Source: Maritimibacter sp.
GTDB lineage: Bacteria; Pseudomonadota; Alphaproteobacteria; Rhodobacterales; Rhodobacteraceae
Direction of reading: 5' to 3'
DNA: 6,146 nucleotides
NCBI GenBank assembly: GCA_003520545.1
Contig: DOUP01000195.1
Coordinates: 1 to 6,146 of the forward strand
Below are positions 1-6,146 of this stretch, piece after piece; positions within the stretch are counted from its first letter, which is position 1, and every line of letters begins with the position of its first letter. Below the pieces are notes generated by a model. That model saw only the letters and a list, made by a program, of their open reading frames with translations. It made no database searches and was not told the DNA's origin. The translations under genes were made by a program, and so were the position numbers.

Positions 1-1
1 G

Positions 2-1435
2 ATCTTCGGGCACATGGGGGACACGGGCGGAAAAGTGCCCGGCTCGATGCCCGCCGATGCCTACACGATCTGGGAAGAGGGGCTGCGTGTGCCCCCGGTC
101 AAGATCTACGAGGATGGCAAGCTCAACGAGGGCGTGCTTCAGATCATGCTCAACAACAGCCGGACCCCGGACATGAACCGGGCCGACCTGATGGCGCTGA
201 TCGCCGGGTGCCGGACGGCGGCCAAGCGGGTGCAGGAAATCTGCGACCGGTTCGGGCGTGACAGCTACCTGACCGCTTGCGACGAGCTGATGTCCCGCAC
301 GCGGGAAGCGATGCGCGTCCTGATTTCGAAATACATCCCCGAAGAGCCGGTGACCTTTACCGACTACGTGGATGACGATGGCGTGGGCAACGGTCCGTTC
401 AAGCTGCACCTTTCGATTTACAAGAAGGGCGAAGTGGCGGTGATCGACTGGACCGGGACGGACGATCAGGCCGAGGGGCCGATCAACTTCCACATCCACG
501 AAGGTCTCTGCAAGCTGTTCTTCGGCGTCTACATGATCATGGCGTTCGACCCCAAGATCATGTTCAACGAGGGCTTCTACGACCTGTTCGAGATCATCCT
601 GCCCGAAGGCAGTCTTTTGAACCCCAAGTTCCCGGCGGCGCTGTCGAACCGTCTGAACACGCATACGCGGTTCTTCGACTGTCAGGCCGGTGCCCTGGGT
701 CAACAGGCCCCGCACCTGTCGATGGCCGCAGGCTACGGCACCAGCCCCCACTTCATCTTCACCGGCACCGACGAGAACGGAAAATACTTCCAGCTCATGG
801 AGCTTTTGTTCGGTGGTGTGCCGGGGCGTCCGCGCGACGACGGGCTCGACGGTCACGCATGGTGGCCGCTCTTCAGCGCGACGCCGATCGAGTACATCGA
901 GAACTACTACCCGGTGATCGTCGAGCGGTATCGCCCGGTGCAGGATGCCGGTGGTGCCGGGCTTCACCGGGGCGGGGCGGGGATCGAAAAGGTCTATCGC
1001 GTGCTCGCCTCGGGGTCGATCTCGATCCACGACGACCGCGAAGTGGTACCGCCGTGGGGCATCAACGGCGGTCTGCATGGCGGCACGTCGAGCAAATGGG
1101 TGGTGCGCGCCGGGTCGGAGGAGCGTGAGCGGGTTCCGTCCAAGACCGACAGCCTCAAGGTCGAACCGGGCGATCGCATCATCTTCATCACGGCCGGCTC
1201 CGGCGGCTGGGGCGATCCGTTGGAACGCCCGATCGAGAAGGTGCTGCGCGACGTGCGCGACGGGCTTGTGTCACGGCAGAAGGCCGAGCGCGACTATGGC
1301 GTGCTGATCGGCGAGGACATGACGGTGGACGAAAGCGGCACCGAGGCGCTGCGCAAGTCCCAGCGCACCGAACGCGGCGAACCCGCGCCGTTCGATTTCG
1401 GTTTCATTCCCGGCGTCCACGAAGCGGCCGAGTGA
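2..1435 (+). CDS. Hydantoinase B/oxoprolinase family protein (HyuB-type subunit), 5'-truncated
   Basis: The open frame runs in from the window edge (first whole codon at base 2, reading IFGHMGDTGG) and stops with TGA at 1433-1435, giving 477 visible residues. HyuB proteins are usually about 550-590 residues, so roughly 80-110 N-terminal residues are missing. The ATG at base 14 is internal: it sits in the conserved stretch that in relatives reads like GHxADxGGxxPGSMP, here GHMGDTGGKVPGSMP. Other family landmarks are EEGLRVPPVKIY, then LNNSRTPDMNRADLMA, then YRPVQDAGGAGLHRGGAGIE, and at the C-terminus a Gly-rich AGSGGWGDPLERP followed by VLRDVRDGLVSRQKAERDYGV. Family members work in the cytoplasm with a HyuA-type ATP-dependent partner to open hydantoins, 5-oxoproline or related cyclic amides, or serve in acetone/acetophenone-type carboxylases; the exact substrate cannot be read here. 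A hyuA partner would be expected upstream, outside the window. The gene converges on the LacI-type regulator, with 20 bp between the two stop codons. Confidence 0.9.
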   Translation: MFGHMGDTGGKVPGSMPADAYTIWEEGLRVPPVKIYEDGKLNEGVLQIMLNNSRTPDMNRADLMALIAGCRTAAKRVQEICDRFGRDSYLTACDELMSRTREAMRVLISKYIPEEPVTFTDYVDDDGVGNGPFKLHLSIYKKGEVAVIDWTGTDDQAEGPINFHIHEGLCKLFFGVYMIMAFDPKIMFNEGFYDLFEIILPEGSLLNPKFPAALSNRLNTHTRFFDCQAGALGQQAPHLSMAAGYGTSPHFIFTGTDENGKYFQLMELLFGGVPGRPRDDGLDGHAWWPLFSATPIEYIENYYPVIVERYRPVQDAGGAGLHRGGAGIEKVYRVLASGSISIHDDREVVPPWGINGGLHGGTSSKWVVRAGSEERERVPSKTDSLKVEPGDRIIFITAGSGGWGDPLERPIEKVLRDVRDGLVSRQKAERDYGVLIGEDMTVDESGTEALRKSQRTERGEPAPFDFGFIPGVHEAAE

Positions 1436-1442
1436 TACCAAA

Positions 1443-1471
1443 GCGGTGGGCGTGCCTAGCGCGCCCACCGC
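1443..1471 (-). terminator. Hairpin terminator between convergent genes
   Basis: A 13-bp inverted repeat (arms 1443-1455 and 1459-1471, one T-G wobble) encloses a 3-nt loop at 1456-1458. The stem is very GC-rich (GCGGTGGGCGTGC on the left arm). Read on the minus strand it is followed by TTTGG, a short U-tract, so it best fits a rho-independent terminator for the repressor gene. Read on the plus strand it lies 8 nt after the HyuB stop but has no U-run, so it may only protect or weakly terminate that transcript. The loop is exactly the repressor's TAG stop codon, so the 3' arm on the minus strand lies after the stop and the 5' arm encodes the last residues (RWAR). Confidence 0.6.
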
Positions 1472-2490
1472 CCCATGCCGGGAATGGTGTGGCCCGGTAT
1501 GAGATCGCCGGGGATGACCCGTTTCTGTGCCTCGGCACCCTTGAGGTTTTCGGGCGCGGCCTGAAGCAGCTCCAGCGTTTCCGAGACCATCCGTTCGACC
1601 GGCTGGCGCACCGTCGTCAGGCTATAGGGGGCGCGCTGTCCTTCGCGGATACCGTCGAACCCGGCGAGCATGATGTCGTCGGGGATTTTCAGACCGAAGT
1701 TCTCGTTCAGGGCGTCCGCACAGCCGATCGCCATGATGTCATTCACCGCGAAAATCGCGTCCGGGAACCGGGGGCCGGGACCGCCGAAGCGGCGGATCAT
1801 GGCGTTGCGCGCGCCCGAATAGCTCGATTCCCCGTCGACTTCCTCGATCTCGATTCCCGCGATTCCGTCGAACGCGGAGCGAAAACCCTGCACCCGGTCG
1901 ATGCTGGTCGAACCCTGCGGATCGCCTCGCACGATGAGGATTCGCCGCGCGCCCGCAGCGTTCATCAGCCGCCCGAGGATCGCGCTCCCTTCGAAGTTGT
2001 CGCACTGGACACCGGACAGTTCGGACCCCTCGACGCGGCGGTTGAACATGACCACCGGGATGCCCAGACCTTCGCTCAGTTTGACCAGTTCCGACGACAT
2101 CTGCGCTGAGGTCACGACCAGCCCGTCGATGGGGTAGCGCATGGCCTGCATCATCACGTCGTCGCTGTCGCGCCCATCCTGCACCGAGAACGCGAGAACC
2201 TGCCGGTTGGTGCGTTGGATCGACTCGACAAACACCTGCAAAGTCTCGGAATAAAAGGGATTATTCAGGTTTCCGCTGATGACGGCGACCATGTTGCTTC
2301 GGTTCGAGGACAGGTTCGATGCAAAGACGTTCGGAACGTAGTTCAGTTCCTTGGCGGCGGCCAGAATGCGGTCGCGTTTTTCCTTGGTGATGCTCGCACC
2401 GGGCGTGAAGGCGCGCGACACCGCCGGTTGCGAAACGCCGGCAAGCTTTGCCACGTCGAAAGATGTTACCCGTGTCTTGAGCCGTGCCAT
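1456..2490 (-). CDS. LacI/GalR-family transcriptional repressor
   Basis: This is a 344-residue DNA-binding regulator, the usual length for the family. Residues 8-28 form the helix-turn-helix (VTSFDVAKLAGVSQPAVSRAF, with recognition helix SQPAVSRAF). Residues 50-65 carry NYVPN followed by the hinge helix FASNLSSNRS; its Leu60 matches the leucine that wedges into the central CpG of LacI-type operators. The rest is a periplasmic-binding-protein-like effector core, with family signatures FAVNDIMAIGCADAL, IPDDIMLAGFDGI and LTTVRQPVERM. I chose the ATG at 2490-2488: it is preceded by AGAAGGA (12-nt spacer to the ATG), and the HTH begins at residue 8 as in relatives. A longer frame from a GTG at 2553 adds 21 residues resembling nothing in the family. 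It is divergent from the ABC importer operon and probably represses it; the effector is presumably the transported ligand or a metabolite of it (inference). Confidence 0.93.
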   Translation of the reverse strand: MARLKTRVTSFDVAKLAGVSQPAVSRAFTPGASITKEKRDRILAAAKELNYVPNVFASNLSSNRSNMVAVISGNLNNPFYSETLQVFVESIQRTNRQVLAFSVQDGRDSDDVMMQAMRYPIDGLVVTSAQMSSELVKLSEGLGIPVVMFNRRVEGSELSGVQCDNFEGSAILGRLMNAAGARRILIVRGDPQGSTSIDRVQGFRSAFDGIAGIEIEEVDGESSYSGARNAMIRRFGGPGPRFPDAIFAVNDIMAIGCADALNENFGLKIPDDIMLAGFDGIREGQRAPYSLTTVRQPVERMVSETLELLQAAPENLKGAEAQKRVIPGDLIPGHTIPGMGRWAR

Positions 2491-2626
2491 CGGTTCTCGA
2501 AATCCTTCTCTCCCGACCGGACCGTAATTCTTGCTGCCGCTCGGCGGGGTCACTCATTAATCCATCAAGCTCCCGGACGCGACTTTTTTTTGCCCGCAGG
2601 CGCGGGGTGGCGAATGCCCGACGATT

Positions 2627-2640
2627 TGCATCCGAATTCA
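2627..2640. promoter_or_regulatory. Candidate LacI-family operator O2 (upstream)
   Basis: TGCATCCGAATTCA is a 14-bp imperfect palindrome with a central CG; 5 of 7 base pairs are symmetric. It matches the better palindrome at 2701-2714 at 11 of 14 positions (shared pattern TGNATNCGNATTCA). It lies upstream of the -35 box of the importer promoter and between the two divergent genes, so it could support looping or autoregulation of the repressor. The call rests on this resemblance and on the usual central-CpG form of LacI-family operators. Confidence 0.45.
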
Positions 2641-2670
2641 CAGGTTTGGGAAATAGCGCGGATTGCCCGA

Positions 2671-2699
2671 TTGACAAAGAATCTTTTTCTGAGAAAGAT
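2671..2699 (+). promoter_or_regulatory. Sigma-70-like promoter of the ABC importer operon
   Basis: A perfect TTGACA -35 box (2671-2676) is followed after 17 bp by AAAGAT (2694-2699), a weak -10 box matching TATAAT at 3 of 6 positions. Transcription would start near 2706, giving a leader of about 70 nt before the binding-protein ATG at 2777. The predicted start falls inside the operator-like palindrome at 2701-2714, a typical arrangement for repression. The weak -10 leaves the exact start uncertain. Confidence 0.6.
2681..2699. repeat. 19-bp inverted repeat between -35 and -10
   Basis: ATCTTTTTCTGAGAAAGAT is a near-perfect palindrome around a single central base at 2690; 8 of the 9 flanking pairs are symmetric. 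It fills the spacer and covers the -10 box of the importer promoter. It differs from the two CpG-centred palindromes nearby (A/T-rich outer arms, odd-length symmetry), so it may bind another regulator. Chance symmetry is possible because the region is A/T-rich. Confidence 0.4.
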
Positions 2700-2700
2700 G

Positions 2701-2714
2701 TGAATGCGTATTCA
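2701..2714. promoter_or_regulatory. Candidate LacI-family operator O1 at the transcription start
   Basis: TGAATGCGTATTCA is a 14-bp palindrome with a central CG; 6 of 7 base pairs are symmetric. This form (TG...CG...CA with A/T-rich flanks) is characteristic of LacI/GalR-family operators, and a LacI-family gene starts about 210 bp away, divergently. It begins immediately downstream of the predicted -10 box, where bound repressor would block initiation. A related site is centred 74 bp upstream. Confidence 0.6.
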
Positions 2715-2776
2715 AGCCAACGACGAGTCGAGCAAATCGACCGCAGAAAAGCACCAACGTAAAACGGGAGCACACC

Positions 2777-3895
2777 ATGACATACTCAACGACACTAAAG
2801 GGCCTCGCCTCGGCGCTGGCTCTTTCCGTGGCCGGGACGGCCGTGAGCGCGCAGGATGCATCAGAAGGCGTCGCACGCGCTCAAGAGGCACTTGCGCCTT
2901 ATCTCGAGCAGCCGGTTTTCACCGCACCGGGTGAGCCGTTCGACATCAAGACCTGCGCGGCGGACCGCAAAATGCTTGCGATCCCGAACAGCAGCGCAAA
3001 CCCCTTCCTCAAGGGGATCATCGACCGAATGAAAACGGTGGGTGAGGAGATCGGGCTCGAAGTCGCCGAATGGGAAAACCAGGGCCAGCCCAGCCAGTGG
3101 GTGCAGGGCTTCGACTTCGCGATCCGCGACGACTTCGATGTCATCAACCTGATCTCGGGTATCTCGCCCGACACCGTCGTGCCGCAGATCACGGCCGCCA
3201 ACGAAGCGGGTGTGAAAGTCACCACCTCGCATTTCTACGACCCCTCCGACACGCCGAACGAACTGCTGTCTTCGACGTTGCCGGTCGGCTTCAACGAGAT
3301 CGGCAAGATCCTTGCCAACTGGGTCACCGTGAACACGGACGGGGCGGGGAAAGTCCTCCTGGTGGTGTCGCGTGAAGTGCCGCCCACCATTCCGCTTGTC
3401 GACGGGTTCGAAAGCGTGCTGGCCGAGAATTGCCCGGATTGCGAAATCGTGCAGGAGATCAACGTCGGCGTCGCCGAGTGGGGCACCAAGATCCAGTCGT
3501 CGGTTCAGTCGGCGCTTCAGGCGAACCCCGATATCGACGTGATCGTGCCGATCTACGATTCCATGTCGCAGTTCGTCGTTCCGGCTCTGCGCCTGACCGG
3601 CACCCTCGGCTCGGTGAAGGTCGCCACGTTCAATGGCACGCCTTTCGTGCTCGACTACATCCAGGAAGGCTCAGTTTCGATGGACATCGGCGAGAGCCTC
3701 GACTGGATCGCATACGCGACGGTCGATGCCAACATGCGTGACCTGTGCGACATGCCTGTGCCGGAGAAGCTGAACGTGCCGTTCTACATCTTCGATGAAA
3801 GCAACGCCGAGATGGCAGGCACGCCTGCGCAATTCGACACCGGCTATGGCGATGCCTACGTGTCGGGCTTCCGTGAGCTCTGGGGCCTGGACTGA
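2777..3895 (+). CDS. Periplasmic substrate-binding protein of a CUT2/ribose-type ABC importer
   Basis: This 372-residue secreted protein captures the ligand in the periplasm and delivers it to the downstream ATPase/permease. Residues 1-25 form a Sec signal peptide (Lys8, hydrophobic stretch 10-23, cleavage after V-S-A at 25 before QD). A 35-residue linker (26-60) precedes a type-I periplasmic-binding fold (Peripla_BP_4 type) with the first-strand motif AIPNSSANPFLKGIIDRMK near 68-86, and later DVINLISGISPDTVVPQITAA, then VIVPIYDSMSQFVVPAL, then KVATFNGTPFVLDYIQEG. The start is supported by GGGAG at 2766-2770, 6 nt before the ATG. Four cysteines (60, 219, 222, 324) remain in the mature protein, including a CPDC pair. 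It is the first gene of the importer operon; the next gene begins 5 nt after its stop. Sugars or polyols are typical ligands for the family, but ligand identity cannot be read from the sequence. Confidence 0.92.
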   Translation: MTYSTTLKGLASALALSVAGTAVSAQDASEGVARAQEALAPYLEQPVFTAPGEPFDIKTCAADRKMLAIPNSSANPFLKGIIDRMKTVGEEIGLEVAEWENQGQPSQWVQGFDFAIRDDFDVINLISGISPDTVVPQITAANEAGVKVTTSHFYDPSDTPNELLSSTLPVGFNEIGKILANWVTVNTDGAGKVLLVVSREVPPTIPLVDGFESVLAENCPDCEIVQEINVGVAEWGTKIQSSVQSALQANPDIDVIVPIYDSMSQFVVPALRLTGTLGSVKVATFNGTPFVLDYIQEGSVSMDIGESLDWIAYATVDANMRDLCDMPVPEKLNVPFYIFDESNAEMAGTPAQFDTGYGDAYVSGFRELWGLD

Positions 3896-3900
3896 TCCCC

Positions 3901-5535
3901 ATGACAACCGAGCAGCTCTCTGCGCGGAATGATCGGGTGGCGTCTCAGCAGACGCCACCCACACTTCGCCTGACGAACATATCCAAGACGTTCCGCGCGA
4001 CGCGCGCGCTGGACCAAGTGTCGCTGACCGTGGAACCGGGCAAGGTTCATGGGCTTCTGGGCACCAACGGCTCCGGCAAGTCCACGTTGATCAAGGTTCT
4101 GGCGGGCTTCCATTCCCCCGATCCCGGCGGTTCGATGCAATTCAACGGGCACGACGTTCCCTTGCCGCTGGACCCGTCGACCTTCCGGCGGCTCGGGATG
4201 AGTTTCGTTCACCAGAACTTGGGCCTCGTGCCGACGCTCACGGTTCTCGAAAACCTGAGACTGTCGCAGATCGCGCTTGGCAAGGGCAAGCGGATCAACT
4301 GGCGCAAGGAACGCGCGGCGGCGCAGGAGACGCTGGACCGCTACGATGTGGACGTCGAGCAATGGCGCCGCATCGACGAACTGAGCGCTGTGAACCGGGC
4401 CCTGATCGCGATCATCCGCGCGTTTGAGGAAATCCGCGAGGAATGCGAGCGCACGGGCGAGCCGGGTCTCGTGCTTCTCGACGAGCCGACGCCGTTCCTG
4501 CCCAAGGAAGGTGTGGACCGGCTGTTCCAACTCATGCGGCAAATTGCCGACCACGGGTCGAGTGTCACGTTCATCTCGCACGATATCGACGAGGTGATGG
4601 AAATCACGGACCAGGTGACGATCCTGCGGGATGGCAAGGTTTCGGGTGAAATCGAAACCAAGAACGCGACCCGCGATCAGATGATCGAGATGATCATTGG
4701 CCGTAGCCTCGCCTCGGCCGCGCCCGCCGTCCACACGGCCCGCAAATTCACCCCGATGGCCACGTTCGAGACGCTGTCGGGCGACGGTATTCCCGCCTGC
4801 GACCTGACCGTCGGCAAGGGCGAAGTTGTTGGCCTGACCGGTCTTATCGGCTCCGGCTATGACAAGATCCCGTATCTCGCCTTCGGCGCCGACCGGGCGC
4901 ATTCGGGCAAGATGACGCTCGACGACGGCAAGAGTTTTGATCTGCGTGCGATGACACCGGCCAAGGCGATCGGCGAGAACATGGCCCTGTTGCCCGGCGA
5001 CCGGGGCGCCCAGAGCGGCGTCGACAACATGAAGGTCTTTGAAAACATGCTGCTGCCGGACATCGGCAAGTATGTGCAGGGGGGCTTTTTGCGCAACGGC
5101 CGGATGCGGCGCGACGCGAAGCTGCTTGGCGAACAGTTCGAGGTCCGCCCGAACGATCCGGAACTGAACCTCGGCAACTTGTCGGGCGGCAACGCGCAGA
5201 AGGTTCTGATTGCGCGCTGGCTGAAACGCGAACCGCGCCTGCTCTTGCTCGACGAGCCGACGCAGGGCGTCGACGTCGGCACCCGGGCCAACATCTTCAA
5301 GGCGATCAAGGCGGCCGCTGCCGACGGTATGTCGGTGATCTGCGCAAGCTCCGACGCCGAACAGCTGGCCGAATTGTGCGACCGCGTTCTCGTGTTCGCC
5401 CGTGGCCAGATCGTCGAAGAACTGACCGGACCGCAGGTCAACAAGGACCAAATCACGCAAGCCTGCTACTCGTCGCTTGGTGCCACGACGCGCCAGACCG
5501 GGACGGAAGCGGGCCAGGAAAAGGTAGCCCCATGA
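3901..5535 (+). CDS. Double-domain ABC importer ATPase (RbsA/MglA/XylG-like)
   Basis: This 544-residue cytoplasmic protein has two fused nucleotide-binding domains and powers import through the permease encoded next. Domain 1 has Walker A GTNGSGKST (54-62), Q-loop Gln105, Walker B LVLLDEPT (190-197) and switch His227 (SHD), but its signature reads LSAVN (161-165) instead of LSxGQ. Domain 2 has a Walker A-like GLIGSGYDK (314-322) without the canonical GKS/T, an intact signature LSGGNAQK (427-434) and Walker B LLLLDEPTQGVD (447-458). A degenerate second Walker A is usual in this family; the degenerate first signature is more unusual. The ATG follows the binding-protein stop by 5 nt without a clear ribosome site, so translation is probably coupled. 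No ATG, GTG or TTG lies between the stem-loop at 3935-3960 and the start of the conserved domain (about residue 21), which supports the upstream start. The end overlaps the permease start by 4 nt. Confidence 0.93.
   Translation: MTTEQLSARNDRVASQQTPPTLRLTNISKTFRATRALDQVSLTVEPGKVHGLLGTNGSGKSTLIKVLAGFHSPDPGGSMQFNGHDVPLPLDPSTFRRLGMSFVHQNLGLVPTLTVLENLRLSQIALGKGKRINWRKERAAAQETLDRYDVDVEQWRRIDELSAVNRALIAIIRAFEEIREECERTGEPGLVLLDEPTPFLPKEGVDRLFQLMRQIADHGSSVTFISHDIDEVMEITDQVTILRDGKVSGEIETKNATRDQMIEMIIGRSLASAAPAVHTARKFTPMATFETLSGDGIPACDLTVGKGEVVGLTGLIGSGYDKIPYLAFGADRAHSGKMTLDDGKSFDLRAMTPAKAIGENMALLPGDRGAQSGVDNMKVFENMLLPDIGKYVQGGFLRNGRMRRDAKLLGEQFEVRPNDPELNLGNLSGGNAQKVLIARWLKREPRLLLLDEPTQGVDVGTRANIFKAIKAAAADGMSVICASSDAEQLAELCDRVLVFARGQIVEELTGPQVNKDQITQACYSSLGATTRQTGTEAGQEKVAP
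3935..3960 (+). other. Intragenic mRNA stem-loop after the binding-protein gene
   Basis: Arms GGGTGGCGTCT (3935-3945) and AGACGCCACCC (3950-3960) form a perfect 11-bp, GC-rich stem with a CAGC tetraloop. It starts 39 nt after the binding-protein stop and lies within codons 12-20 of the ATPase, ahead of the conserved domain. No U-run follows, so it is not a canonical terminator. Stem-loops at this position in importer operons (malE-malF is the classic example) stabilise the upstream mRNA end and raise binding-protein levels over the membrane parts; that role here is inference. Confidence 0.6.
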
Positions 5536-6146
5536 ATACGTCAACGGAAACCGCTATGTCTCGCAGCAAATCCAGGGTCAATTTCATGCGCCTGTTCGAA
5601 CGATACGCGCTGATCCTCGTCTGGTTGCTGCTGATCATCGGCTTCTCGATTGCGATGCCCAACTCGTTCTTGCGCTGGGGCAACTTCTCGATCCTGTTCG
5701 CGTCCTACGCGCCTGCGGCGCTGTTGGCGCTGGCGATCATCATCCCACTCACGTCAGGGGACTACGACCTCGCGGTCGGGGCCACGATGACGTTGTCGTC
5801 CTGCATGATCGCGGTCCTGAACTCCTGGATGGATATTTCGATCGAGCTTTCGATCATCTTCGCGCTTCTAGGCGGTCTCGCCGTCGGGCTGTTTCACGCC
5901 CTATTCATTGTCTATTTCCGCATCCATTCGCTTGTCGTCACATTGGGGAGCACGTCGCTTATCTCGGGGATCGTGCAGTGGTTCACCAATTCTTCGACCA
6001 TTGGCGGCATCGACAACAGCCTGATCATGTGGGTGGTCGGCGGGCGGCTGTTCGGCGTGCCCTATGCGTTTTATTACGCCCTCGCCGCGGCGATCGTCCT
6101 GTGGTTCATCTTCGACTTCACCCCTCTGGGCCGCCGCCTCTTATTC
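5532..6146 (+). CDS. ABC importer permease (RbsC-like, BPD_transp_2), 3'-truncated
   Basis: The frame is open from ATG 5532 to the window end without a stop (205 codons); family members run about 310-350 residues, so roughly 60% is present. It encodes the inner-membrane channel of the importer. Hydrophobic segments are visible at about residues 26-42, 53-74, 80-97, 105-128, 133-151 and 177-196. The motif GDYDLAVGATMTLSS (76-90) corresponds to the GGIDLSVGS-type loop of RbsC-like permeases, followed by HSLVVTLGSTSLISGI (132-147), like the usual VTLGT segment, and FTPLGRRLL (196-204), like the family's TxxGRxxYA motif. The start overlaps the ATPase stop in ATGA (5532-5535), and AGGAAAAGG at 5516-5524 gives a good ribosome site 7 nt upstream. 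In-frame ATGs at codons 9 and 19 are less well placed. The remaining C-terminus and any further operon genes lie outside the window. Confidence 0.92.
   Translation, partial: MNTSTETAMSRSKSRVNFMRLFERYALILVWLLLIIGFSIAMPNSFLRWGNFSILFASYAPAALLALAIIIPLTSGDYDLAVGATMTLSSCMIAVLNSWMDISIELSIIFALLGGLAVGLFHALFIVYFRIHSLVVTLGSTSLISGIVQWFTNSSTIGGIDNSLIMWVVGGRLFGVPYAFYYALAAAIVLWFIFDFTPLGRRLLF

Noticed and set aside
14..16. ATG at base 14 as the start of the HyuB-type gene
   Set aside because: Codons upstream of it (from base 2) continue the conserved GHMGDTGG motif, so this is an internal methionine of a gene cut by the window edge.
1432..2109. 225-codon open frame on the plus strand opposite the repressor gene
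   Set aside because: It is a shadow of the LacI-family gene, with no ribosome site and no recognisable family features.
2551..2553. GTG at 2553 as the repressor start (365 residues)
   Set aside because: The extra 21 residues are not family-like, and the ATG at 2490 has a ribosome site and the standard distance to the HTH.
2584..2606. T8 run next to a short CCCGC/GCGGG hairpin as a terminator
   Set aside because: On the plus strand the T-run precedes the hairpin, and on the minus strand the hairpin is followed by A's, so neither strand gives hairpin-then-U. No gene ends here.
2215..2773. Several overlapping open frames on both strands across the repressor start and the intergenic region
   Set aside because: They run through the repressor's HTH coding sequence and the promoter, have no supported starts and show no domain-like composition; the region is better explained as control DNA.
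3856..5544. 562-codon open frame on the minus strand opposite the ATPase gene
   Set aside because: It mirrors the high-GC third positions of the ATPase. Its translation is rich in Arg, His, Gln, Val and Asp without any recognisable domain, while the plus-strand frame has clear ABC motifs throughout.
5533..5546. TGAATACG at the permease start as a third operator half-site
   Set aside because: Only the left half resembles the operator pattern, there is no symmetry, and the bases are explained by the ATGA overlap and the first codons of the permease.

Overview
The window is about 62% GC by eye, with compact operons and a strong G/C preference at third codon positions. Together with the gene content this suggests an alphaproteobacterium, plausibly Rhodobacterales/Rhizobiales. 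That assignment is inference from composition and family resemblance only; no rRNA or other marker is present.

Layout, left to right. (1) Bases 2-1435, + strand: the 3' part of a hydantoinase B/oxoprolinase (HyuB-type) subunit whose N-terminus lies outside the window. (2) Bases 1443-1471: a strong hairpin where this gene meets a convergent gene; its loop is exactly the stop codon of that gene. (3) Bases 1456-2490, - strand: a LacI/GalR-family repressor. (4) Bases 2491-2776: a divergent control region with a sigma-70-like promoter firing rightward, two related 14-bp palindromes with a central CpG (candidate LacI-family operators, centres 74 bp apart), and a separate 19-bp palindrome across the -10 region. 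(5) Bases 2777-3895, 3901-5535 and 5532 to the window end, + strand: a CUT2/ribose-type ABC importer operon consisting of a periplasmic binding protein, a double-domain ATPase and a permease cut by the window end. The genes are separated by 5 nt and then overlap by 4 nt (ATGA).

How it works together (inference): the repressor binds one or both palindromes and shuts off the importer promoter until an effector, probably the imported compound or a derivative, releases it. A perfect 11-bp stem-loop just inside the ATPase reading frame may let the binding protein be made in excess over the membrane components. The HyuB-type enzyme next door may act on the imported compound (cyclic amide/hydantoin/5-oxoproline type), but it is transcribed convergently toward the repressor, so any functional link is only suggested by proximity.

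The window reads as a fairly conventional catabolic/transport locus. I see no mobile element, CRISPR array, tRNA/rRNA or clearly new system. The points most worth a second look are the paired operators, the intragenic stem-loop and the ATPase's asymmetric degenerate nucleotide site.
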